A DNA stretch of 64,000 bases from positions 682,001-746,000 of the forward strand of contig CAWJXA010000002.1 of assembly GCA_963846715.1 (NCBI GenBank). Direction: 5' to 3'. The DNA is from Bog-257 sp963846715. GTDB taxonomy: Bacteria; Acidobacteriota; Terriglobia; Terriglobales; Acidobacteriaceae. The position numbers and the translations under genes were made by a program. The notes beneath the pieces are model-generated. The model saw only the letters and a program-made list of their open reading frames with translations. It was not told the origin of the DNA and did not search any database. Shown in pieces: positions 32,276 through 39,758 of this stretch (within the stretch, counting starts at the first letter, position 1; every line of letters begins with the position of its first letter).

Positions 32276-33708
32276 TTCCGGCCGTTGACTACATTCGGAT
32301 CCTTCCCGAGGTGGTGCTCAGCATCTTCGGCATCATCGTCATGATGGCGGACCCGCTTTTCCCCGACCAGAGATCGAAAAAGCCTCTGGGCATTGTGGCG
32401 CTAATCGGCACGCTCGCCGCGCTGGCCGCAACTGTTTACCAGGCGGGCTTCTATGGCGAAGCTTTCTACCACATGGTCCGGGTCGACACCTTCAGCGTGT
32501 TCTTCCATGTAGTCGTGTTGGTGATCTCGCTGGTCGTCATCCTCGCCTCGTATGACTACCTCGACGTGCAGAGTATCCGTGCGGGTGGCGAGTATTACGC
32601 CCTGATTCTTTTTGGCACTGTCGGCATGATGCTTATGTCGTCCGCGATCGAACTGGTCCTCATCTTCATCGCTCTGGAAATTTCTTCCATCTCGACCTAC
32701 ATCCTCGCCGGCATGCGCCGGCGCGCCGCCGAAAGCGCCGAGGCGTCGTTGAAGTACTTCCTGCTTGGCTCTTTCGCCACGGCGTTCTTCCTCTACGGCG
32801 TGGCCATGATCTACGGCGCCACTGGTACCACCAACATCTACGACATTGCACACATGTTGCAGACGCAGCCGTCCACCCTGGCCTATCTGGCGGTGGGACT
32901 CATGTTTGTCGGACTGGGCTTCAAGGTGGCCTCAGCGCCTTTCCACGTGTGGACTCCTGACGTGTACGAAGGCTCGCCGGCGCCGGTGGTCGCACTCATG
33001 TCCACGGGGCCCAAAGCGGCGGCGTTTGCGGTTCTGCTGCGCGTGCTTTTCGGCACGGGGGCGCCCGGCTGGTTCTGGATGGTGTGGCTGTCGGCCGCGC
33101 TCTCCATGACGCTGGGCAACGTCGGCGCGCTGGTGCAACAGAATGTCAAGCGCTTGCTCGCCTATTCGTCCATCGCCCATGCAGGATATATGCTGGTCGC
33201 TTTCGCGGCCGGGCAGCAGACCGGCATCTCTGCCGTGATGTTCTACACCGCGTCCTACGCGGCCATGAACGTTGGAGCGTTTGCAGTCGTCAGCCATTTC
33301 GCGTCGGCCGGCGAGAAGTACGTCACTCTCGACGATTATGCCGGCCTCGGACGCCGCTCGCCTTTGCTTGCAGGCATCCTTACTATCTTCCTCCTATCGC
33401 TGATCGGCATTCCGGTCACCGGCGGCTTTTTCGCCAAGTTCTACGTCTTCTCCGCCGCGCTGCAATCCAACCTGGTTTGGCTCACCATCATTGGTGTCAT
33501 CAACAGCGCGATTGCTGCCTACTATTACCTGCGCGTCATCGTCTACATGTACATGCGTGACGAACGGAGCGACGCTGCGGTGGCCCGCATTCCGGTGGGG
33601 CTGGGGATCGGATTGGCGATCAGCCTGATCGCCACCATCTACCTCGGTGTGCTGCCCGGACGAGTGCTCGAGTACGCAATTCAGGGCGCGCAGGATTTGT
33701 TGAAATAA
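32272..33708 (+). CDS. nuoN: NADH-quinone oxidoreductase subunit N
   Basis: 478 residues, antiporter-like. LVLIFIALEISSISTYILAGMRRR carries the conserved Glu, and VASAPFHVWTPDVYEGSPAPVVALMSTGPKAAAFAVLLR the Lys and broken-helix region; NVKRLLAYSSIAHAGYMLVAF is the second-half motif. It is the last gene of the nuo run. No clear terminator hairpin follows it; the next plus-strand gene starts 133 bp later with its own strong ribosome-binding site. Confidence 0.97.
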   Translation: MIPAVDYIRILPEVVLSIFGIIVMMADPLFPDQRSKKPLGIVALIGTLAALAATVYQAGFYGEAFYHMVRVDTFSVFFHVVVLVISLVVILASYDYLDVQSIRAGGEYYALILFGTVGMMLMSSAIELVLIFIALEISSISTYILAGMRRRAAESAEASLKYFLLGSFATAFFLYGVAMIYGATGTTNIYDIAHMLQTQPSTLAYLAVGLMFVGLGFKVASAPFHVWTPDVYEGSPAPVVALMSTGPKAAAFAVLLRVLFGTGAPGWFWMVWLSAALSMTLGNVGALVQQNVKRLLAYSSIAHAGYMLVAFAAGQQTGISAVMFYTASYAAMNVGAFAVVSHFASAGEKYVTLDDYAGLGRRSPLLAGILTIFLLSLIGIPVTGGFFAKFYVFSAALQSNLVWLTIIGVINSAIAAYYYLRVIVYMYMRDERSDAAVARIPVGLGIGLAISLIATIYLGVLPGRVLEYAIQGAQDLLK

Positions 33709-33841
33709 CTGGTCCCCCGCCAATAAAAAATCCTCTCGTTCCGTCCCTGTGCGGTAAATCACTGACAGGCGATAGCTTTCATTGCGAACATGGCTTCACG
33801 CCGCGCGTCTAGAGAGAGGTAACCTGCCCAGGAGGTAAACC

Positions 33842-35128
33842 ATGCAGGGCAAAGTTCAATTCCGCAATCTGAGTTTCGGGGCCGTCTCGCGCACGGCAGT
33901 GTTCGCGCTGAGTATGTCGGTCGTGCCTCTGCTGATAGCCGTCGTCGCCCAACCGGCCAGCGCCCAAACCTTCAGCGTAATCTACAACTTTACCGGAGGG
34001 GTAGACGGCGCGGCCCCTCAGGCGGGTTTGACCATCGATCGAGCCGGCGACCTTTATGGCACGGCATATCAAGGCGGCGCATCGAGCCGGGGCACAGTTT
34101 TCAAGTTGACCCGCAGAGGCACAGGATGGACTTTCAACACTCTGTACAGCTTTGCCGGCAAGCCGGATGCTGCCTCTCCCTTGAGCCGAGTCATTCCGGG
34201 GCCGGAAGGAACCTTCTATGGCACCACTGAATTTGGCGGACGCAACTGCGGTCTCGGTACCGGCTGCGGCACAGTCTACAAGTTGCAGCCGCGACCCACA
34301 CCGTGCAAATCCGCCATCTGCCCATGGCTGGAAACCGTGTTGTACGAGTTTGCGGGAGATGCCGATGGCGCCAATCCCGCCTATGGAGATCTGGTACTCG
34401 ATCAGGCGGGAAATATCTACGGCACCACCTTCTATGGAGGCATCAATGCCCAAGGTGTGGTGTTCGAGCTGACGCCGTCGGGTAGCGGCTGGACGGAGAC
34501 TCCCATCTACACCTTCACCGGGGCCGACGATGGAGCGAATCCCTATAGTGGCCTCATCTTTGACTCCGCCGGCAATCTTTACGGCACCACCAATGTCGCC
34601 GGAGCCAACGGCTATGGCACGGTGTTTCAGTTGACCCATTCTGGCTCGGGCTGGGCCGAGAACACTCTGTATGCTTTTCACCCCGCGAGCTCGGGCGGAA
34701 GCCCGTATGGCGGCCTCGCGTTTGACACCTCGGGCAATCTCTACGGTGGAACCAGCAGCGGTGGGACGGGAAGCGGCGGCACTATCTACGAACTGACGAC
34801 TTCTGGCGACGGCTATACCTTCTCGTTGCTGTACAGCTTGAGCGGCTCCCAATACCAGCCGGGACCTTACGACAGCTTAACGCTGGACGCGGCGGGTAAT
34901 CTCTACGGCACCACGCAAAAGGACGGGGCTCACGGTATGGGTTCGGTCTTCAAGCTCACGCGCTCGGGCGGCGGTTGGCTATACACCTCGCTGCATGATT
35001 TCACCGGCGGCAGCGACGGCGCCAACCCTGTCGGTGGGGTGATACTCGACGCTAGCGGCAATCTCTATGGCACGGCGAAAGCCGGAGGCGCGAGTGGCAA
35101 TGGAGTGGTATGGGAGATCACGCCGTAA
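33842..35128 (+). CDS. secreted GloVer tandem-repeat protein
   Basis: 428 residues with a long signal peptide ending ASAQ at about residue 42. The mature part consists of about eight to nine repeats of roughly 40-45 residues of the GloVer type (TIGR03803): each has GxLxxDxAGNLYGTTxxGG followed by GxGTVFxLTxxGxGWxxxxLYxF. The repeats probably fold as a beta-propeller or related beta structure. The protein is extracellular, of unknown function, and common in acidobacteria. AGGAGG 7 nt before the ATG is the best ribosome-binding site in the window. Long frames on the other strand are by-products of the Gly-rich repeats. Confidence 0.9.
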   Translation: MQGKVQFRNLSFGAVSRTAVFALSMSVVPLLIAVVAQPASAQTFSVIYNFTGGVDGAAPQAGLTIDRAGDLYGTAYQGGASSRGTVFKLTRRGTGWTFNTLYSFAGKPDAASPLSRVIPGPEGTFYGTTEFGGRNCGLGTGCGTVYKLQPRPTPCKSAICPWLETVLYEFAGDADGANPAYGDLVLDQAGNIYGTTFYGGINAQGVVFELTPSGSGWTETPIYTFTGADDGANPYSGLIFDSAGNLYGTTNVAGANGYGTVFQLTHSGSGWAENTLYAFHPASSGGSPYGGLAFDTSGNLYGGTSSGGTGSGGTIYELTTSGDGYTFSLLYSLSGSQYQPGPYDSLTLDAAGNLYGTTQKDGAHGMGSVFKLTRSGGGWLYTSLHDFTGGSDGANPVGGVILDASGNLYGTAKAGGASGNGVVWEITP

Positions 35129-35198
35129 CTATATTTTCGCGAAGCAGAGAGTGGCCGTCGCAACGCATGGGTTCTGGCCGCAACTTTGCTAATCCGCC

Positions 35199-35907
35199 TT
35201 ACTCCACCGGCACAGCAATGTCCCGGTAGGAAAACACAATCGCCGCCAACCCCCAGAACAGTCCGGCTTCGAGCAATGCAATCAGTACAGCCCCCCAGTC
35301 CATAGTCCATCCTGCACGAAAGCGGAAATGCAACACATCGAGCAACACCGGCAGCGCTGGGACCAACCTGAACCACGGCTGATGTTCGGGATGCAACAGC
35401 CCGGGTAGCCCCGAACATGGTCACAGTACATGCAATCGCAAGGTACGGATTCAGGAACGTCGAGAAGAACATGCCGGCCGCGGCGGCTATTGCTGAACCT
35501 GCCACGACCAGCACCGCAACCAACCACACTGCGTCAGTCGGCAGCCCGGCCCGGTGGGCAAGCCACTTGCAACTAACGGCGAACACCGCCGCATAGACGA
35601 CCGCCATGGCAATCGTACCGGTCAGCATGGCTAGTAAGTACTCGCCCCGCCCCACGGACTTCGAAAGGACCAGGAGAATGCGCCGCGATTTGCGTTCGTT
35701 GTAAATCGCGCTGGCCGCAAGAAAAGCGCTGAACCCGCAGATATACACGGCCTGCTGCTGTACGTAGAAAACCACGTCGTCCAGCGAAACCCGTTCCCGC
35801 CCGAAGCCTGCCGTCGCGCCTGCCGTAAAGATAATCCACGCCAGCAGGATCAGCAGGGGCCAGCGGTTTTCGCGCAAGAAGTTTTTCGCGATCAGTAAGG
35901 TCGGCAT
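35199..35907 (-). pseudogene. ABC transporter permease, apparent +1 frameshift
   Basis: ATG 35907 overlaps the stop of the ATPase gene (TGATG). The first about 168 codons encode a multi-helix membrane protein (MPTLLIAKNFLRENRWPLL, then FSAFLAASAIYNERKSRRILLVLSKSVGRGEYLLAML) up to TVTMFGAT. The sense then continues one frame over as GLLHPEHQPWFRLVPALPVLLDVLHFRF and ends in LLEAGLFWGLAAIVFSYRDIAVPVE. Removing one C from the CCCGGG run at 35401-35405 joins the frames into a protein of about 235 residues, normal for ABC-2-type permeases. It is either a young pseudogene or a base-calling error. As written it would read on through about 110 residues of nonsense. Confidence 0.8.
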
Positions 35908-36815
35908 CACGCGTCTGTTCCGTTCCCTTCAGTCCAGGAAACGAACACTTCTTCCAGCGTCCGCCTGATCGGATTCACGCTGAGCACTTCGCCGCCCAAC
36001 GTCCACACTCGTTCCAGCGCCTCGCGTTGCGACGCGGCCGGCACGGTAAAGACAATCTGTCCATCGCGAAGTTGCGACTGTTCGAAGCTGTCAGCGGCGA
36101 TTCCTCTCGCAGTTACCTCGTAATGGTCATGGGACACCAGCAGGTCGGCGGTGCGGCCCACTTTCACCAGCCGTCCCTTGTTGAGGATGCCGACTCGATG
36201 ACAGATGATCTCGATCTCCGAGAGCAGATGCGAGCTGAGAAAGATGGTTATCCCGGCGCGGTTGGCTTCCAGCAAAAGCTCGCGCATCGAAACTCGCGCC
36301 AGCGGATCAAGCGCCGAAGTTGGTTCGTCCAGGATGAGCAGTGCGGGATCGTTGATGAGCGCCTGCGCTAGGCCGATGCGCTGCTGCATGCCGCGAGAGA
36401 ACTTGGCGACGTTGCGGTTCGCTTCCAGTTGAAGCTCGACTTGACGCAACACCTCGTGGACTCGCTGCCGCAATTCCGGTTCGCGCATGCGATTGAGGGC
36501 CCCATAGAAGCCCAGCAGCGGGGCAGCAGGACGGTGATAGAGCGCAACGTTCTCCGCCAGAAACCCCACTCGCGCCCGCGTCGCAGCGTTACCGAACGGC
36601 TTCGCCAGCAGTTGACCAGTACCTGACGACGGCCGCATGAATCCCAGCGCCAGGTGAATGGCAGTTGTCTTCCCTGCCCCATTCGGTCCGAGGAAACCGA
36701 ATATCTCTCCGCGCTCCAGCGAGAGACTGAAGCCGTCGAGTGCGCGTACCCGGCGGCGCGACCATGGCACGCCATAGTCCTTGGTGACGTTCTCGTAATC
36801 CAGCACTCCAGCCAT
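35907..36815 (-). CDS. ABC transporter ATP-binding protein (ABC-2 exporter type)
   Basis: 302 residues. Walker A GPNGAGKTT, signature FSRGMQQRIGLAQAL, Walker B LLILDEPTSALDP and the switch His in IFLSSHLLSEIE are all intact. The 80 residues after the nucleotide-binding domain form the C-terminal extension seen in CcmA/NatA/YxlF-type exporters. It would energise the permease encoded by the next, overlapping gene; the substrate is unknown. ATG 36815 (MAGVLDYENVTKDYG) is preferred over longer starts because the ABC domain begins there. The pair follows the F0 genes on the same strand but is separated from them by a terminator. Confidence 0.94.
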   Translation of the reverse strand: MAGVLDYENVTKDYGVPWSRRRVRALDGFSLSLERGEIFGFLGPNGAGKTTAIHLALGFMRPSSGTGQLLAKPFGNAATRARVGFLAENVALYHRPAAPLLGFYGALNRMREPELRQRVHEVLRQVELQLEANRNVAKFSRGMQQRIGLAQALINDPALLILDEPTSALDPLARVSMRELLLEANRAGITIFLSSHLLSEIEIICHRVGILNKGRLVKVGRTADLLVSHDHYEVTARGIAADSFEQSQLRDGQIVFTVPAASQREALERVWTLGGEVLSVNPIRRTLEEVFVSWTEGNGTDA

Positions 36816-36865
36816 AGCAAACCGTCGGGAAGTCAGTGTGAGCGATTCTATGTCACGCGCAAGCA

Positions 36866-36893
36866 AAACGCCCCGTCCGAAGACAGGGCGTTT
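36866..36893 (-). terminator. rho-independent terminator after atpE
   Basis: On the minus strand AAACGCCCTGTC pairs with GACGGGGCGTTT (one wobble) around a TTCG tetraloop, followed by TTTTGC. It stands about 20 nt after the atpE stop and separates the F0 operon from the ABC genes. Confidence 0.88.
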
Positions 36894-36914
36894 GTGATGT
36901 GATTAAACCTTAAC

Positions 36915-37223
36915 CTAGACGACCTTGACGAAGATGATCACCAGCGTGAACAGCACCAGCGATTCGATGAAGGCGAGGCCAAGAATCAGGGCAAGCTGAA
37001 CTGCCGGGCGGGCAGCAGGATTGCGCGCCATGGCTTCGCAAGCGGCGCCACCGACGCGACCCTGGCCGAGAGCGGCCAATCCGGCGGCAATGGCCATGCC
37101 GAATCCGGAGGCGATAGGGACCCAATTGGTCGGAGCAGGGGCGCTTCCGCCCTGCGCGTACGCCGGCATCGCCATCAACATCAGGGCGCCCAGCGCAAAC
37201 AATATCGTCATCAATTTCTTCAT
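36915..37223 (-). CDS. atpE: ATP synthase F0 subunit c
   Basis: 102 residues. Two membrane helices are joined by the polar loop GQGRVGGAACEAMARNPAARP; Glu87 in LGLAFIESLVLFTLV is the proton-carrying carboxylate. An additional N-terminal hydrophobic leader (MKKLMTILFALGALMLMAMPAYAQ) looks like a cleaved signal peptide, a feature of some phyla including acidobacteria; the mature ring subunit would have about 78 residues. AAGGAG 9 nt upstream of the ATG supports the start. It is the last gene of the minus-strand F0 group and ends in a terminator, so subunit b and the F1 genes are not linked here. Confidence 0.96.
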   Translation of the reverse strand: MKKLMTILFALGALMLMAMPAYAQGGSAPAPTNWVPIASGFGMAIAAGLAALGQGRVGGAACEAMARNPAARPAVQLALILGLAFIESLVLFTLVIIFVKVV

Positions 37224-37308
37224 TTCTTTCTCCTTTATGAATCGCTGCCAGTGGGTGGTTGACGTTCACCGTGCTGACGCCCTCACGCTGACAGCAAACT
37301 TGTAAGTA

Positions 37309-37398
37309 GCCTTTAGCTTTTAGCGGTTAGCTCTTGGCCTGCGGGCATTAGCTGAATTCAGCCTGCTAAAGGCTAAATAGCTAGAAGCTAAGGGCTGC
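37309..37398. repeat. inverted pair of heptamer arrays between atpB and atpE
   Basis: The left arm (about 37309-37342, units TAGCCTT, TAGCTTT, TAGCGGT, TAGCTCT) faces the right arm (37366-37398, GCTAAAG, GCTAAAT, AGCTAAG), giving a potential hairpin with a loop of about 25 nt. The right arm abuts the atpB stop codon. Confidence 0.82.
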
Positions 37399-37402
37399 TC
37401 CT

Positions 37403-38134
37403 CTAATGCTCATGCGCCACCGCTTCTCCGATATACACCGTCGCCAGCAGCACGAAAATATAGGTCTGAATAACTGCCACGCCTATGTGCAGCAGTATGA
37501 AAATGACTGGCAGAGCGAGCGGAACCAAAGAGAAAAATACCAGGATCACCAAATCGCTGGCGAACATGTTGGCGTAAAGACGGATGGTAAGTGAAAGAAT
37601 TCGCGCCAGATGGCTGAATATCTCGATCGGGAACAACAGGATCGCCAGCCAGGGTTCCGGTCCCATGAAGTTCTTCACGTAGCCGAAACCGTTCGCGCGA
37701 ATTCCCTGGAAGTGATAGTAGAACCAGGTGACCAGCGCGCACCCCAAAGGCACCGACGGAATTGCGGTCGCCGTTTCAAATCCCGGTATCACACCGATGA
37801 GGCATCCCAGCAAAATAAAAATGCCCAGGACAGTTAAATATCCCGTATATCGCTCGTATCCGTGGCCAATCACTTCGTGGCTCTGCTGGCTGACGAAAGA
37901 ATCCATCTCCTCCATCAAGTGCTGCAATTTCCCGGGATCGTCCACCGACAAGCGCATTCGGACGGCCGCAAAAAACAACAGGATCAGCACAAAAACCACC
38001 AACTGCATCGCCACGTAATTAGGGATAGGCGCCTTCGGGTAGGCCGCGTGAAGATGAAAGACACCCAGGATAGCGTTCGCCAGCCCGGCGAAGTACTTAT
38101 TCAGAAGGGCGGTTATCCAAAGTTGCTCAGGCAT
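37403..38134 (-). CDS. atpB: ATP synthase F0 subunit a
   Basis: 243 residues, five to six membrane helices. The essential Arg lies in ILSLTIRLYANMFASDLVILVF, and the C-terminal helix IGVAVIQTYIFVLLATVYIGEAV with its conserved Gln and Glu forms the half-channels with it. It makes the proton path against the c ring. ATG 38134 (MPEQLWITALLNKYF) is preferred because it directly precedes the first helix, though no strong ribosome-binding site is seen. The gene lies between atpI and atpE on the minus strand. Confidence 0.96.
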   Translation of the reverse strand: MPEQLWITALLNKYFAGLANAILGVFHLHAAYPKAPIPNYVAMQLVVFVLILLFFAAVRMRLSVDDPGKLQHLMEEMDSFVSQQSHEVIGHGYERYTGYLTVLGIFILLGCLIGVIPGFETATAIPSVPLGCALVTWFYYHFQGIRANGFGYVKNFMGPEPWLAILLFPIEIFSHLARILSLTIRLYANMFASDLVILVFFSLVPLALPVIFILLHIGVAVIQTYIFVLLATVYIGEAVAHEH

Positions 38135-38233
38135 GAAGGCTTGCTCGTAGAATGACGAATTTCGTATTACATTCGCTGCCGCTTGACACACCCCCGGCTC
38201 TCACCGGTACGCGCATCGAAGTTATTTGGGAAA

Positions 38234-38668
38234 TCAGAATCCGCGCCGCAGGGTAACGAATATTTCAACTGCGACTTCGCAGGCCACGGCTCCTATCGGC
38301 AGGCACACGCCCCCCAGGAAGCCGTAAAGCCCTGCTAGAGAAACATTAAATATAACATAGGCGCCGCCGGCGATGAAGGCATATCGCAGCACGGCGCGAA
38401 GGACGATACCGCCTCCCCGCTCATTGCTCGCGCCTGTGGTGATGCGTTCTCCCAGGGCGTCCACCGCTCGCTCCAGCCAGCGATGGTTGACGTAAGAGAC
38501 GATCGCTCCAGCCAGAAATCCCGCGGACACCGGCCAGCGGAAGAGTATCAGGCACACAGCCAAGCCCAGGACCGACAACGCGACAAGATACTTGCGGATA
38601 CGCTTCAGCGCTCCGCCAAAAAATTCGTCCGCTGCCGATGAAGTGGTTTCGGGCATCGTGGTAGGCAC
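38234..38668 (-). CDS. ATP synthase subunit I-like membrane protein
   Basis: 144 residues with four predicted membrane helices (for example YLVALSVLGLAVCLILF, AGFLAGAIVSYVNHRWL and the pair after residue 90). The position directly before atpB and the sequence AGFLAGAIVSYVNHRWLERAVD fit the AtpI / ATP-synthase-I family, which helps c-ring assembly or Mg2+ supply. Sequence conservation in this family is low, so context carries much of the argument. ATGs at 38668 and 38656 are both possible. Confidence 0.8.
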   Translation of the reverse strand: MPTTMPETTSSAADEFFGGALKRIRKYLVALSVLGLAVCLILFRWPVSAGFLAGAIVSYVNHRWLERAVDALGERITTGASNERGGGIVLRAVLRYAFIAGGAYVIFNVSLAGLYGFLGGVCLPIGAVACEVAVEIFVTLRRGF

Positions 38669-38739
38669 ATACCAATGTACCCCGGCGGGCAGCTCTAGTT
38701 ACGGATGACTCTCAATTCTCGCCGCAGACCCGGGCGCCG

Positions 38740-38967
38740 CTATTCTTTCCGCGAGCTCACCATGCGAATCATCTGTACGAACCCCAAGACCGCCCCAACG
38801 ATGACTCCGGCAATAAACAGCCAATGCGTATGCAACCAGTAATCGAGCAGCTTGCCGAGCAGTAATCCAACCACGACCGCGGCTGGAATGATGAAGGCGA
38901 TCTCCGAATACCGCGCCCACAGGATGGCAGCGCTCTGTACTTTGTCGTCCCGCTTCTCGTCAGCCAT
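38740..38967 (-). CDS. AtpZ-like F0F1-associated small membrane protein
   Basis: 75 residues with two helices (AFIIPAAVVVGLLLGKLLDYWLHTH and WLFIAGVIVGAVLGFVQMIRMV) separated by a short polar turn. This is the two-helix AtpZ / putative F0F1-ATPase subunit pattern (G-x3-G-x2-LD). It is the first gene of the minus-strand atp group, 71 bp before the AtpI-like gene. Known AtpZ-AtpI pairs act in cation transport and stability of the synthase. ATG 38967 (MADEKRDDKVQ) is chosen because upstream sequence is not protein-like. Confidence 0.8.
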   Translation of the reverse strand: MADEKRDDKVQSAAILWARYSEIAFIIPAAVVVGLLLGKLLDYWLHTHWLFIAGVIVGAVLGFVQMIRMVSSRKE

Positions 38968-39758
38968 GGAGAGAAGGCTAACACTTGCGGCCAAGGGTTG
39001 GACAGTCGACAACCAATCCGGGTGTAGCGTTGTTCCAGTAATTCCTCGCGTCGGTGGGAGCAACCTGGTGAACCTCCGTCGGGACCGACGAAAAACTACC
39101 GGCGGTAGTAGACCAGACGGCGGATGCGTGACTTATCTTTCGGAAGACACTCCTGTCAACAATGCGGCGTTTACATCGCCAAACGGCACCCAAGGCAATA
39201 GTTTTGGCCCCAAATTTTTCCTTGACCGAGCGACTAAACTCATGCCAGTATTGGGTTCCATAACAGCTTAGGAAAGTCCGCTTGTGGGTCTTCTTCGGGA
39301 TGGAAGAAGCAAGCGGAGAACTGTATCTGTTTCGTAACGATTGTTGAGGCTCCACTTCGCCGCCCGAGCAAATGTGTTCGGCTCGTCATAGGCAACAGCA
39401 GCAAGCGACCTTGCTAAGCGAGGAGGGCGGAGCCATGTCCACTTCAGTCGGAAGGCGCGCCTCTAACGCCCTTAGTTTGCCGATCACAGCTACTTCCCCA
39501 CTCTTTCAGCGATATTGTCGAGATACACAATCGCGAGATCAGAGTTTATTTCCTACTAAATGCCGTTGATTCAACGTCGGGCGACCATCATAGCCCGAAA
39601 CACGGATTCCTCAACCCCCCTACATCCTGCACGAATCTCGTTCACAAATGATGTGTTGAGCGCTTTCGTCATAAGCCAGCAGGACTTGTAGGGAGATACG
39701 AGGTGCGCGCAACACCTCAGAACGTGTCATTGAAGCAGATTGCATTCAGGATCGCCGG
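38968..39758. other. long intergenic region between F0 operon and polysaccharide cluster
   Basis: About 790 bases with no supported gene. It must contain the divergent promoters of the minus-strand atp genes and the plus-strand polysaccharide cluster. A small hairpin GAGGTG / CACCTC (39700-39705 and 39713-39718) precedes the first cluster gene by about 40 nt. A short frame at 39435-39569 (44 codons) follows a purine-rich stretch but has no other support. I see no riboswitch motif I can name. Confidence 0.5.

Noticed and set aside
33809..34852. Minus-strand frame of 347 codons opposite the GloVer gene
   Set aside because: Its Ala/Gly/Ser-rich repeats mirror the GloVer repeats; the plus-strand gene has a signal peptide and a strong ribosome-binding site.
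39435..39569. Short frame of 44 codons with a purine-rich leader
   Set aside because: No family, no conserved context, and composition like the surrounding non-coding DNA.
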